Source: an uncultured Bacilli bacterium (lineage in GTDB: Bacteria; Bacillota_I; Bacilli_A; ML615J-28; CAG-313). From it: a stretch of DNA of 64,000 bases. Shown here piece after piece: positions 17,990-27,146 of this stretch. Location of the stretch: positions 1-64,000 of the forward strand of contig CAKPBI010000002.1 in assembly GCA_934140285.1 (NCBI GenBank), given 5' to 3'. The notes beneath the pieces are model-generated. The model was not told where the DNA came from. It made no database searches and saw only the letters and a list, made by a program, of their open reading frames with translations. The number at the start of each line of letters is the position of its first letter. The first letter of the stretch is position 1. The translations under genes were made by a program, and so were the position numbers.

Positions 17990-20080
17990 ATGAAAAAAAG
18001 ATACAATTTAATTATATTATTGCTAATAATTACTCTTTGTAGTTGTAAAACTCAAAAAGTGAAAATAACCCTAAATCCTTTAAATGGTATCGAGCCAGAA
18101 ACAATTGAAGTATCTAAAGGAGCAACAATAGAAAGTCTAAAATCCTTTGAAAAAGATGGAGAAATCTTTGTTGGGTGGTATTTAGACGAAGAATTTAAAA
18201 ATAGAGTAACCTATCCATTTGTTGTTGAAGAAGACATTACTTTTTATGGAAGATGGAATAAAGAAATTGATTATATATTAGATGATGAAACAAAAACTTG
18301 TACAGTTAGAAGATTATATTATCAGAAGGATAAAATTGTTATTCCTAGTGAAGTATCGGGTTACAAAGTTACTAAAATTGGTAATAGTGCCTTTTCAATG
18401 TGCAAAAAAATTAAAGAAATTGTTCTTCCTGAAACCATAACAGAAATAGGAGATTATGCATTTAATACGTGTGTTTCCCTTACAAATATTAACTTACCTA
18501 GTTCAATTGAAAAGATAGGAGAAAATATATTCGAGGGATGTACTAGTTTAATTTATGATAATCGTGATGGTCTACTTTATATTGATAATTGGTTAGTTAC
18601 ATATAATAATCTTACTTCAAATATTGTGCTTGAAGAGACTGATGGAATCTTTCCAGCAGTATTCAAAAATAATGAAGTGATAAAAAGTATTACATTGACC
18701 GATGAAATTAAAACGATATATGATGGTACCTTTGAAGGAAGTACGCTAGAACAAATCAATATTGGAAAATCTTTAAAAGAATTTAGTATTTATGCTTTTA
18801 GAGATTGTATAGCTTTAAAAGAAGTAAACATAAGTGGAGATAATGAATATTACACTTCCATAAATGGAATTGTTTATAATAAAGATATTACTGAATTAAT
18901 CCTTTATCCTTCAAACAAACCAGTATTAAACTACACATTGCCAAGAACAGTCAAAGTTATAAGAGAACGCTCTTGTATGAATAATCAATACTTAGTTAAT
19001 TTAACATTATCAAATTCAGTTGAAGAAATTGGTGAGAAAGCTTTCGTAAATTGTGTTAAATTAAAATCAATTACCTTTAATTCTAACTTAACAACAATTA
19101 ATGATGAAGCATTCTTATCATGTAATGCCATCGATAATATTAATTTACCAAGTAGTATAAAAAAAATAGGTAATAACGTTTTTGGTTATTGTAATAACAT
19201 TGAAAAAATTAACATACCATTTTTATCTGATGAAACCATCGATTGTTTAATTACATATTTATTAGGAAATAATAATAAAAGTTACAATAAAATCATAGAA
19301 CTCGAAATTAGAGGTGGAAATGTAATTAAAAAAGATTCTCTTGAATCATTAACCAATCTTCAAAAATTAACCATAAGTGGTGATATAGAAACAATCGAAG
19401 AAGGTGCATTTACTAATTTAATTCATATATCAGAATTTAATCTTATAGATGGTGATAATCTAAAATATATATCTGGTATATTATACGATAAAGAAGTAAA
19501 AAAATTAATTTGGACGTTTGTTAAAAATAACAATCGTGTTATTAATATACCTTCCACAGTTGAAGAGATATATCCTAATGCATTTGACAATTTAGAAAAT
19601 GTTGAAGAAATAATACTTAATGAAGGTTTAAAGAAAATTGGTTTTCATTCATTCAGCAATCTTCAAAAACTTGTTAAATTAGTTATATCAAAAAGTGTTG
19701 AAATTACAGATCAGGATATATGTTTTAATACCCCAAATGTTACAATATATGTAAAAGCAAAAGAACCAACGGTAAATTGGTGTGAAGGATGGAACACTTA
19801 CAATTATCCAGTTGTATGGAATGCTAAATTTCCAAAAATAATATTAAAAGATAATTTTCAACATCTTGATATTAATGAATCATTTACATTAACATATGAA
19901 GTAGAGGATAAACCAAATAATGCAAAAATCATTATAACGTATTCCAACCAATCAATTATTAAAATTGAAGATAACGTAATCACAGGATTGACTGATGGAG
20001 TATGCGAAATATCAATTGAAATAGAAGGAATCCCTTCATCAAAAGTTGTGTTACAACTATATGTAGGAGAACCATTTTAA
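17990..20080 (+). CDS. BspA-type leucine-rich repeat lipoprotein
   Basis: 696 residues. Lipoprotein signal with lipobox LCSC (Cys about 19), then an InlB-type B-repeat (about 24-90, with the FVGWYLDEEFKN and ITFYGRWN signatures), then many LRR_5 repeats of the form ITEIGDYAFNTC.SL.NI.LPSSI (about 100-590), and a C-terminal Ig-like (BIG2-type) domain ending in TGLTDGVCEISIE. Such proteins are exported and thought to bind host or neighbouring-cell surfaces; a binding partner is not predictable. It follows the phosphodiesterase by 4 bases and ends at a bidirectional terminator. Confidence 0.88.
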   Translation: MKKRYNLIILLLIITLCSCKTQKVKITLNPLNGIEPETIEVSKGATIESLKSFEKDGEIFVGWYLDEEFKNRVTYPFVVEEDITFYGRWNKEIDYILDDETKTCTVRRLYYQKDKIVIPSEVSGYKVTKIGNSAFSMCKKIKEIVLPETITEIGDYAFNTCVSLTNINLPSSIEKIGENIFEGCTSLIYDNRDGLLYIDNWLVTYNNLTSNIVLEETDGIFPAVFKNNEVIKSITLTDEIKTIYDGTFEGSTLEQINIGKSLKEFSIYAFRDCIALKEVNISGDNEYYTSINGIVYNKDITELILYPSNKPVLNYTLPRTVKVIRERSCMNNQYLVNLTLSNSVEEIGEKAFVNCVKLKSITFNSNLTTINDEAFLSCNAIDNINLPSSIKKIGNNVFGYCNNIEKINIPFLSDETIDCLITYLLGNNNKSYNKIIELEIRGGNVIKKDSLESLTNLQKLTISGDIETIEEGAFTNLIHISEFNLIDGDNLKYISGILYDKEVKKLIWTFVKNNNRVINIPSTVEEIYPNAFDNLENVEEIILNEGLKKIGFHSFSNLQKLVKLVISKSVEITDQDICFNTPNVTIYVKAKEPTVNWCEGWNTYNYPVVWNAKFPKIILKDNFQHLDINESFTLTYEVEDKPNNAKIIITYSNQSIIKIEDNVITGLTDGVCEISIEIEGIPSSKVVLQLYVGEPF

Positions 20081-20087
20081 TAAAAAC

Positions 20088-20117
20088 AAGCAGGCACTTA
20101 AATATGCCTGCTTATTT
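20088..20117. terminator. Bidirectional terminator
   Basis: 9-bp perfect stem AAGCAGGCA / TGCCTGCTT between convergent genes, with A-rich left and T-rich right flanks. Confidence 0.82.
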
Positions 20118-20120
20118 AAT

Positions 20121-21863
20121 TTAGTTATTTTGTTTAAATTGGTATTGATATAATTCTTTATAAAGTCCACCTTTGTTTAAGAGTTCTTCATGATTACCAC
20201 ATTCTTCAATACCATTTTTAGTAATTACCATAATCATATCAGCATTTTTAACTGTAGATAAACGATGGGCAACCACAATTGTTGTTCTCCCAATACTAAG
20301 TTTATCTAAAGCATCTTGGATCATCATTTCTGAAATTGTATCAAGAGCAGAAGTAGCTTCATCTAAAATTAATATAGGAGGATTCTTGAGAAAAGCTCTT
20401 GCGATAGATATTCTTTGTTTTTGTCCACCAGATAATTTAACTCCTCTTTCTCCAACATATGTATCATATCCTTTTTCTAAAGTCATAATATAATCATGGA
20501 TATTTGCTCTTTTAGCTGCTTCAATAATTTCCTCATCGGTTGCATCTAGTTTTCCATAAGCAATATTCTCACGGACTGTACCTCCAAATAAGAAAACATC
20601 TTGTGCAACAATTCCTATATTTTGTCTTAAGGAGTAAAGAGAATATAATCTTATGTCAACACCATCAATCTTAATACTTCCATCTAATATATCATAAAAT
20701 CTAGGTATTAAGTGACAAATAGTAGTTTTACCTCCTCCTGATGGTCCAACTAAAGCAAGGGTTGTACCTTTAGGAATTTCAAAGGTTAGGTTATTAAGAA
20801 TCAAAGGAACACTTTCATCTTCTATTTCTCTACTATGGTATTTAAAACTAACATTTTCAAACTTAATTGAGGAAGTAAAAGTTTCTAAAGTTAAAGGATT
20901 TTCACATTCCTTTTCCGTTTCTTCATTCATAATTTCTTGGAATCTAGAGAATCCAGTCATACCATTTTGAATTTGTTCAAATATTGCGACTAAAGTTCTA
21001 ATGGGATTAATGATCATTGTAATATAAAGAATTGCGGCGGTGAATGCACCTGAATCTATCAAGTTAAAACATAAGAACAACCCACTAGATAGAATTATAA
21101 CTAGATATAGGAAATCCATAAAAAAGTTCATTCCGGATCCAAATATTCCCATCTGTTTGTATGCGGTAGCTCTTGCAGATTTAAAATTTTCATTAGATTG
21201 ATTAAATTTTTCAATCTCATATTCTTTAGCATTGTATGCTCTAGATACTCGAATTCCTGAGATTGAACTTTCAACTTGAGCATTGATTTCTCCTGTTCGT
21301 TTTCTCATTAGGGAGAAGGCTGCCTTCATTTTCTTTCTCCTTAATACAGCGAACCAAACAATAAAAGGAATGATACAGAAGATAATTAATGATAGTCTCC
21401 AGTCAACAAAAATTATCATCATTACAAATGCTCCAATTAATGAAACAAATGAAATAAATACATCCTCAGGTCCATGATGTGCAAGCTCAGAGATATCCAT
21501 CAAATCATTAATAATCCTAGACATGATGGTTCCTGTTTTGTTTTCATCAAGGTAAGAAAAAGGTAATGACTGTAATTGTCTAAACAAATCTTTCCTCATA
21601 TCTCCTTGAATTCTAACCCCAACGATATGTCCCCAGTACTGTAAAACGAAATTTAACAAGGCTTTGATAATGTAAATTATGAGTAAAATGCTGCATAATA
21701 TAATAATCATTTTCCAATTTTGGTTTTTAGCATAATTATTAACGATTAATTTTGCAATAATAGGATAGACAATATTACATACCGCTAAAAGAAATGCACA
21801 AATCATATCAATAATAAATAATCTTTTGTGTGGTTTATAGTATGAAATAAATTTTTTTAACAT
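20121..21863 (-). CDS. ABC exporter, fused permease and ATPase
   Basis: 580 residues: six membrane segments in residues 1-310 (type I ABC exporter), then an ATPase with Walker A GPSGGGKTT, Q-loop VAQDVFLF, signature LSGGQKQR, Walker B ILILDEATSALD and the switch His in AHRLST. It resembles MsbA/BmrA-like half-transporters that act as dimers and export lipids or drugs; the substrate cannot be told. GGAGGAGG precedes the ATG. A single half-transporter gene with its own promoter suggests a homodimer. Confidence 0.9.
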   Translation of the reverse strand: MLKKFISYYKPHKRLFIIDMICAFLLAVCNIVYPIIAKLIVNNYAKNQNWKMIIILCSILLIIYIIKALLNFVLQYWGHIVGVRIQGDMRKDLFRQLQSLPFSYLDENKTGTIMSRIINDLMDISELAHHGPEDVFISFVSLIGAFVMMIIFVDWRLSLIIFCIIPFIVWFAVLRRKKMKAAFSLMRKRTGEINAQVESSISGIRVSRAYNAKEYEIEKFNQSNENFKSARATAYKQMGIFGSGMNFFMDFLYLVIILSSGLFLCFNLIDSGAFTAAILYITMIINPIRTLVAIFEQIQNGMTGFSRFQEIMNEETEKECENPLTLETFTSSIKFENVSFKYHSREIEDESVPLILNNLTFEIPKGTTLALVGPSGGGKTTICHLIPRFYDILDGSIKIDGVDIRLYSLYSLRQNIGIVAQDVFLFGGTVRENIAYGKLDATDEEIIEAAKRANIHDYIMTLEKGYDTYVGERGVKLSGGQKQRISIARAFLKNPPILILDEATSALDTISEMMIQDALDKLSIGRTTIVVAHRLSTVKNADMIMVITKNGIEECGNHEELLNKGGLYKELYQYQFKQNN

Positions 21864-21886
21864 AACTCCTCCTCCTTGATTTTTAT

Positions 21887-21915
21887 ATTATACTAAATTT
21901 TTTAATTTTAGACAA
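21887..21915 (-). promoter_or_regulatory. SigA promoter for the ABC exporter
   Basis: On the minus strand: TTGTCT, 17-base spacer, TATAAT, 24 bases before the start codon. Confidence 0.72.
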
Positions 21916-21957
21916 ATATATAGCCTAGTTTAAAAATAAAATAAATATACTGTTTAA

Positions 21958-21986
21958 TGGAAAAAAAAGAAAGAATGTGTTATAAT
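21958..21986 (+). promoter_or_regulatory. Extended -10 promoter for ackA
   Basis: TGGAAA, 17-base spacer, TATAAT preceded by TGT (extended -10). Confidence 0.6.
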
Positions 21987-22017
21987 TAGATTGTTGTAAA
22001 AAATGGAGGAAAATAGT

Positions 22018-23217
22018 ATGTTTAAAATAATGGCTGTTAATGCAGGTAGTTCTTCTTTAAAATTTCAATTATTAGAAATGCCAGAAGAAACTGTAATTAC
22101 TGAAGGATTAGTAGAAAGAATTGGACTTGAAAAACCCAATTTTGTAATTAAATATAATGGTGAAAAAGAAGAAAGAGAAGTAAAAGCAAGTAATCACGAA
22201 GAAGCAGTTCAAATATTACTTGATGCTTTACTTAGCAAAGGAATTCTAAAAGACTTAAATGAAATATCTGGTGTAGGTCATAGAGTACTTCACTGTGGTG
22301 AACGTTACACTGATTCAGTAATCATGGATGATGAAGCAATAAGTGTAGTTGAATCAGTAAATGATTTAGGCCCTCTTCATAATCCAGCTAACTTAACGGG
22401 AATAAGAGCATTTAGAAAAATCCTACCTAATGTTGTACAAGTTGGTGTATTTGATACTTCATTCCATTTAACTATGGCCGATGAAGCATATATGTATGCG
22501 GTACCATATGAATGGTATGAAAACTACCATGTTCGTAAGTATGGTTTCCACGGAACAAGTTATAAATATGTTTCAGCAGAAACAGCTAAGAGATTAGGAC
22601 AACCTATTGAATCATTTAGAATGATTATTGCTCACCTTGGTAATGGAGCATCACTTGCGGCGATAAAAGATGGTCATGTTGTTGATACTTCGATGGGTTT
22701 AACTCCACTTGATGGTATTCCAATGGGAACAAGAAGTGGTTCAATAGATCCAGCAATTATTGAATATATCTCTAGAAAAGCTAACTTAACAGTTAATGAA
22801 ATTAATACAATACTTAATAAAAAGTCAGGCTACATTGGTTTCCATCATGAATCTAGTGATGCACGTGATTTAAGAAAAGCTCAAGCTGAAGGAGACAAAA
22901 AAGCTGACTTAATCTTAAGAATGCAAGAAAAACGTATAGTTGACTATATTGGAAGTTACTATGCATATATGGGTGGATGTGATGTTCTTGTATTTACTGC
23001 TGGTATTGGTGAGAAATCAGCTCAAACAAGACTTGAAATTTGTAAACGCCTAGAAGAACCATTTGGAATTAAAATTGATGAAAAAGTAAATGAAGAAACA
23101 TTTGGTAAATTTGGTGTGATTTCAACAAAAGACTCAAAAATTAAAGTTTTAGTTGTTCCAACAAATGAAGAATTAATGATCGCAAGAGATGTAATGCGTT
23201 TAGGAAATATCAAATAA
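22018..23217 (+). CDS. ackA: Acetate kinase
   Basis: Converts acetyl phosphate and ADP to acetate and ATP. 399 residues, standard length. Motifs: VNAGSSSLKF at the N-terminus, GHRVLHCGE, KYGFHGTSYKYV, LGNGASLAAI, and near the C-terminus FTAGIGEKS. The ATG at 22018 is chosen because GGAGG (22006-22010) is correctly placed; an upstream ATG at 22003 overlaps that site. It stands alone with its own promoter; pta is not in the window. It suggests fermentative ATP production. Confidence 0.96.
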   Translation: MFKIMAVNAGSSSLKFQLLEMPEETVITEGLVERIGLEKPNFVIKYNGEKEEREVKASNHEEAVQILLDALLSKGILKDLNEISGVGHRVLHCGERYTDSVIMDDEAISVVESVNDLGPLHNPANLTGIRAFRKILPNVVQVGVFDTSFHLTMADEAYMYAVPYEWYENYHVRKYGFHGTSYKYVSAETAKRLGQPIESFRMIIAHLGNGASLAAIKDGHVVDTSMGLTPLDGIPMGTRSGSIDPAIIEYISRKANLTVNEINTILNKKSGYIGFHHESSDARDLRKAQAEGDKKADLILRMQEKRIVDYIGSYYAYMGGCDVLVFTAGIGEKSAQTRLEICKRLEEPFGIKIDEKVNEETFGKFGVISTKDSKIKVLVVPTNEELMIARDVMRLGNIK

Positions 23218-23242
23218 TTAAAAAAGTAAAAATTAAACTTAC

Positions 23243-23271
23243 TTGACTTTTATGGTATTATTTGGTATAAT
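23243..23271 (+). promoter_or_regulatory. SigA promoter for ftsZ
   Basis: TTGACT, 17-base spacer, TATAAT; leader of about 65 bases to the ftsZ start. Confidence 0.8.
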
Positions 23272-23341
23272 CTTTTTACTAAATTGATTACAGATAAAAT
23301 GTGATATATAAAATATAAAAATAATAGAAAGGAAATAAAAT

Positions 23342-24466
23342 ATGATGAATGCTAGTGATGAAATGCTTTCAACTAAGCCTATTCTAAAAGTCATTGGAGT
23401 TGGTGGAGGCGGTGGAAACGCCATAAACCGAATGATTGAAAATGATGTAAAAAATGTACAATATATCGCTGTTAATACCGACTGTCAAGTTTTAAGATTA
23501 TCAAAAGCTGAAATTCGTATTCAAATAGGAAGAAAATTAACTAAAGGCCTTGGTGCAGGTGCTAACCCTGAAGTTGGTAGAAAAGCAGCTGAAGAATCTG
23601 AAGAAGAATTACGTGAAGCAATCGAAGGCGCAGACTTAGTGTTTGTTACTACTGGTATGGGTGGTGGTACTGGTACTGGTGCAGCCCCTGTTATCGCAAG
23701 AATTGCAAAAGAACTAGGATGTGTAGTTGTAGGAATAGTAACTAAACCATTTGGCTTTGAAGGTAAAAGACGTATGCAACAAGCATTACAAGGTATAGAA
23801 GAAATGAGACCTTTTGTTGATACTTTAATTATTGTTCCAAATGATAAGATTCTTGATATTATTGGAACAAATACAACATATCTTGATGCCTTCAGTAAAG
23901 CAGATGATGTATTATTACATGGTGTAAAAGGTATATCTGATATTATTAATAACCCAGGTATTATCAATGTTGACTTTGCGGACTTTAGAACCGTACTATC
24001 AAATAAAGGTACTGCACTTATGGGTATTGGTATCGCCAGCGGTCCTAATCGTGCTGTACAAGCAGCTAGAATGGCTATTAGTAGTCCATTACTTGAAATT
24101 GATATCAATGGTGCCACTGACGCAATAGTTCAAATTACCAGTGATGAAAGCATGACAATGATGGAAATAGAAGATGCAATATCTGAAATTAGAAATGCAT
24201 CATCTACAGAAATTGATATTATTCATGGTACAGGATTGAATTATGAATTAAATGGTGAAATGGTAGTAACAGTTATTGCTACAGGATTTGATCTACAAAA
24301 AGAAAATCGAAATGAAAGTGTAGAAGCACCAACTCCAACAATTAAACGAGAAGAAGTACGTCAAGTTACTCCTCATGTTGGTGGTGGCACTACAGTTAAG
24401 CCAGAAGAAGGAAAAGAAGTTAAAGAAACTAAAGTTCCAAGTTGGCTTCAAAATAGATATCGTTAA
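23342..24466 (+). CDS. ftsZ: Cell division GTPase FtsZ
   Basis: Tubulin-like GTPase that forms the division ring. 374 residues: GTPase domain with GVGGGGGNAINRM (residues 19-31) and tubulin signature GGGTGTG (107-113), T7 synergy loop NVDFADFRTV, a polymerisation domain, a short variable linker, and the conserved C-terminal tail VPSWLQNRYR that binds FtsA/ZapA-type partners. The usual neighbour ftsA is not adjacent; the gene is monocistronic between its promoter and a terminator. Start at 23342 or the next ATG codon. Confidence 0.97.
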   Translation: MMNASDEMLSTKPILKVIGVGGGGGNAINRMIENDVKNVQYIAVNTDCQVLRLSKAEIRIQIGRKLTKGLGAGANPEVGRKAAEESEEELREAIEGADLVFVTTGMGGGTGTGAAPVIARIAKELGCVVVGIVTKPFGFEGKRRMQQALQGIEEMRPFVDTLIIVPNDKILDIIGTNTTYLDAFSKADDVLLHGVKGISDIINNPGIINVDFADFRTVLSNKGTALMGIGIASGPNRAVQAARMAISSPLLEIDINGATDAIVQITSDESMTMMEIEDAISEIRNASSTEIDIIHGTGLNYELNGEMVVTVIATGFDLQKENRNESVEAPTPTIKREEVRQVTPHVGGGTTVKPEEGKEVKETKVPSWLQNRYR

Positions 24467-24470
24467 TATC

Positions 24471-24512
24471 AAAGTGTTAAGTTCCTTAATAGAGCTTAAC
24501 ACTTTATTTTTA
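24471..24512 (+). terminator. Rho-independent terminator after ftsZ
   Basis: 11-bp perfect stem AAAGTGTTAAG / CTTAACACTTT, 13-base loop, then ATTTTTAT. Confidence 0.82.
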
Positions 24513-24549
24513 TACCGAAATTAATTGGTATTAAAAAACAATTAATTTG

Positions 24550-24741
24550 TATTATTTTTATCACTATGGGGTAGTAATGATAGATAAAGACAATAATTCC
24601 TAAGTCTGCAATATTAAACACTCTTAGAAACTTTAAAAAGAATCATTAGGAATGATCCTAATGAATTAATAAAATTCTATGATTTTACTAAATTTAATAA
24701 GTCATAAATTAGAAATTAAAAGGCCTAGCTGGCCTTTTTTT
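24550..24741 (+). ncRNA. Candidate small structured RNA between ftsZ and spoIIGA
   Basis: The 349-base gap between ftsZ and spoIIGA has no protein gene: every frame is stopped within about 20 codons. It contains several hairpins: TATCA..CTA/TAG..TGATA near 24559-24583, a perfect 8-bp stem TCATTAGG / CCTAATGA at 24643-24664, and a strong terminator at 24718-24741 that has no coding sequence to terminate, since ftsZ already has its own. This is compatible with an independent RNA of roughly 190 bases. No convincing promoter could be placed, and I recognise no RNA family. A decayed small gene is the alternative. Confidence 0.35.
24718..24741 (+). terminator. Rho-independent terminator without an upstream gene
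   Basis: 8-bp stem AAAAGGCC / GGCCTTTT, TAGCT loop, run of T. It insulates the spoIIG promoter region. Confidence 0.85.
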
Positions 24742-24752
24742 ATTTTTTATTT

Positions 24753-24799
24753 GTCATATTCTTTTTTTGACAAATTCTTTACTTTTAATAAGATATAAT
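24753..24799 (+). promoter_or_regulatory. spoIIG promoter with 21-base spacer and Spo0A-box-like sites
   Basis: Consensus TTGACA (24767-24772) and TATAAT (24794-24799) are separated by 21 bases, too long for normal SigA promoters. The B. subtilis spoIIG promoter is known for the same abnormal spacing (22 bp) and needs Spo0A-P. TTTGACA (24766-24772) is one base from an inverted 0A box (TTCGACA), and TGTCATA (24753-24759) matches TGTCGAA at five of seven positions. Confidence 0.65.
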
Positions 24800-24815
24800 A
24801 TTACGGGTGGTATAA

Positions 24816-25508
24816 ATGGTTGTATATTTAGATTTAGTAATTTTAACAACCATCATTGCTGACTACGCAATATTAAAAACAATAAGTGTTGTACTTAAAG
24901 AAAAAATTATTGTATATAGACTAATTTTAGCACTAATAGTTAGTGTAGCAAATTTATTTTTATTTATTTTTCCATTTAAACATTTAATGGTATTAAGGTA
25001 TTTTTCTGGTATTGTTGTTGTATTATTCGCATATAAATATCATAATGTTAAAGAAACAATCATAAAAGTTATAATGTATTATTTATTAAATATTGCATTT
25101 ATAGGAACCTTAATAGTTTTTAAAGTGCAAAGTATTGGAATGTTATTTTGTTCATTGTTTCTTGTCATACTTAGTAAGTTAATTGAAAACTACAAATCTT
25201 TAGTTATTAATAAGAATGAAAATATATATAAAGTAAAGATTAACAATAAAATATTAAATGGTTATATGGATACAGGTAATACTTCATACTATAAAGGTAT
25301 TCCTGTAGTTTATATTAATGATGTTTTTGTTGCTAAATTTGATTTTAAGAAAATTGGAACAATTAATATTCAGGGAATAAATGGTGAAAGTAAAATTAAT
25401 ATATATTCAGGTCCAGCAATTAATATGAATAATTCCACTCAAATTGTATATTATGCACTAAATGCTAATATAAAATATGATATTATTTTACATCGTGATT
25501 TAAAGTAA
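24816..25508 (+). CDS. spoIIGA: Pro-SigE processing aspartyl protease SpoIIGA
   Basis: Mother-cell membrane protease that activates pro-SigE after asymmetric division. 230 residues: about five hydrophobic segments in residues 1-125, then a cytoplasmic domain with the aspartyl protease motif DTGN (Asp152) followed by PVVYIND. It is clearly shorter than the B. subtilis protein (309 residues); the C-terminal part after the active site is reduced. Identification rests mainly on the topology, the DTGN motif and the position directly before sigE. RBS GGGTGG. Eleven bases separate it from sigE. Confidence 0.88.
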   Translation: MVVYLDLVILTTIIADYAILKTISVVLKEKIIVYRLILALIVSVANLFLFIFPFKHLMVLRYFSGIVVVLFAYKYHNVKETIIKVIMYYLLNIAFIGTLIVFKVQSIGMLFCSLFLVILSKLIENYKSLVINKNENIYKVKINNKILNGYMDTGNTSYYKGIPVVYINDVFVAKFDFKKIGTINIQGINGESKINIYSGPAINMNNSTQIVYYALNANIKYDIILHRDLK

Positions 25509-25519
25509 GGGGGAAAAGA

Positions 25520-26227
25520 ATGTTTAAACTATTGTTAAAGTTATTTGATAAGATATTTAAAAAAGATAATTGTTGTTTATATATAAATAGTAATAATATA
25601 TTACCACCACCATTAGAAGAGGAAGAGGAAACACAATTACTAATTAAATGTAAAAATGGTGATTTAGAAGCAAGAAATACACTAATTGTTCATAACTTAA
25701 GATTAGTAGTTTTTATTGCTAAAAAATTTGAATCAACAAAAATTAATTTAGAGGATTTAATAAGTATTGGATCTATGGGTCTAATTAAGGGCGTACAAAC
25801 CTTTAAGATGGAAAAGAATATTAAACTTGCTACATATGCGTCAAGATGTATTGAGAATGAAATCTTAATGTATCTTAGAAAAACCCAAAGATCACGTAAT
25901 GAGTATTCATTAGATGAAGTATTAAGCGTTGATAATGAAGGAAACGAAATGGTATTAGCAGATATTCTTGGATCTGATGAGCTACCAACACTTACAAAAC
26001 TTGTCAATGAAGAAGATATAAATAATTTATATTATGCTTTAAATAAATTAAATGATCGTGAAAAAGAAATAATGATTATGCGCTTTGGCTTGTATGATCA
26101 TGAGGTTATGACTCAAAAAGAGGTAGCCGATGCACTAGGAATTTCACAATCATACATATCTCGTTTAGAAAAAAGAATAATAGATAAAATGCGACAATAT
26201 ATTGAAGAACGTGTAAAGATAGCATAA
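25520..26227 (+). CDS. sigE: RNA polymerase sporulation sigma factor SigE (pro-SigE)
   Basis: Early mother-cell sigma factor, 235 residues. An amphipathic pro-sequence (residues 1 to about 25) precedes LPPPL (28-32), as in B. subtilis pro-SigE; cleavage would fall near YI|NSNN. Regions 2 (NLRLVVFIAKKFEST, EDLISIGSMGLIKGV, LATYASRCIENEILMYLRK) and 4 (LNDREKEIMIMRFGL, GISQSYISRLEKR helix-turn-helix) are highly conserved. Followed after 64 bases by sigG, the same order as in B. subtilis. GGGGGA precedes the ATG. Confidence 0.97.
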   Translation: MFKLLLKLFDKIFKKDNCCLYINSNNILPPPLEEEEETQLLIKCKNGDLEARNTLIVHNLRLVVFIAKKFESTKINLEDLISIGSMGLIKGVQTFKMEKNIKLATYASRCIENEILMYLRKTQRSRNEYSLDEVLSVDNEGNEMVLADILGSDELPTLTKLVNEEDINNLYYALNKLNDREKEIMIMRFGLYDHEVMTQKEVADALGISQSYISRLEKRIIDKMRQYIEERVKIA

Positions 26228-26291
26228 AAAAATTAAAATTTTCTGAATAAGAATAGCAATTTATTCCGATAATTAATATGGAGGGATAAAT

Positions 26292-27059
26292 ATGCGAAAT
26301 AAAGTTGAAATTACAGGTGTTAATACTGCCGAATTAAAAGTATTACCATCAGATGAAGTTATGGAGTTAATTAAAAAAGCTCAAGAAGGGGATTTACAAG
26401 CAAGAGATATGGTTGTTGAAGGAAACCTAAAGCTTGTATTAAGTGTTATTAAAAAGTTTAATAATCGTGGTGAAAATCTTGATGATTTATTTCAAGTAGG
26501 TGCAATGGGGTTAATTAAAGCTGTTGATAACTTTGATTTTTCTCATGGAGTAAAGTTTTCAACATATGCAGTTCCAATGATAATCGGGGAAATTAGAAGA
26601 TATCTAAGAGATAATTCCAAAATTAGAGTATCAAGATCATTAAAAGATATAGCTTATAAAGCTTTACAATTTAAAGAAAAATATTTAATGGAACACGCGG
26701 AAGAACCAAGCGTTGAAGTAATTGCTAAAGCATTAAATTTAGAAACAATTGATGTAATTATGGCACTTGAAGCTATTCAAGAACCAGTATCAATATACAC
26801 ACCTATCTTTAGTAATGGTGGAGATGAAATATATTTAGTGGATCAAATTCCTGATTATTCTAGTAGTGAAGAAAAAAGACTTAATCAAATGATAATTGAA
26901 GAAGGAATATCAAGATTAAATGACCGTCTAAAAAATATAATTTATAATCGATATTATGAAAATAAAACACAAATGGAGATCGCTGAAGAATTAGGAATAT
27001 CTCAAGCACAGGTTTCAAGGCTTGAAAAGAATGCCTTAAAAATAATATTTAATCAGTAG
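26292..27059 (+). CDS. sigG: RNA polymerase sporulation sigma factor SigG
   Basis: Late forespore sigma factor, 255 residues. The N-terminal signature MRNKVEITGVNTAELKVL is that of SigG (the SpoIIAB/Gin-responsive start), followed by region 2 (LVLSVIKKFNNRGENLDDLFQ, FSTYAVPMIIGEIRRYLRDN), region 3, and region 4 (KTQMEIAEELGISQAQVSRLEK). SigF is the close alternative, but the N-terminus and the position after sigE decide for SigG. A SigF-type promoter would be expected in the 64-base gap upstream; I could not identify one. GGAGGG lies 6 bases before the ATG. A terminator follows. Confidence 0.96.
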   Translation: MRNKVEITGVNTAELKVLPSDEVMELIKKAQEGDLQARDMVVEGNLKLVLSVIKKFNNRGENLDDLFQVGAMGLIKAVDNFDFSHGVKFSTYAVPMIIGEIRRYLRDNSKIRVSRSLKDIAYKALQFKEKYLMEHAEEPSVEVIAKALNLETIDVIMALEAIQEPVSIYTPIFSNGGDEIYLVDQIPDYSSSEEKRLNQMIIEEGISRLNDRLKNIIYNRYYENKTQMEIAEELGISQAQVSRLEKNALKIIFNQ

Positions 27060-27062
27060 AAT

Positions 27063-27101
27063 AAATACCATATTTCTTGTATGGTATTTTTCTTTTTTTT
27101 T
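27063..27101 (+). terminator. Rho-independent terminator after sigG
   Basis: 10-bp perfect stem AAATACCATA / TATGGTATTT with a 7-base loop and a long T-tract. Confidence 0.85.
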
Positions 27102-27146
27102 ATAATCAATTATGGTATAATATTTAATGAAATGGAGGCGTTATAA

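Noticed and set aside
24571..24706. Short reading frames between ftsZ and spoIIGA as a protein gene
   Set aside because: The only ATG frame has eight codons, and longer frames lack starts and are broken; an RNA or a remnant is more likely.
26222..26266. GCATA element and GAATAA/TTATTC repeat before sigG as SigF or SigG promoter
   Set aside because: No matching -10 with the GG core or the CATnnTA core at the right spacing.
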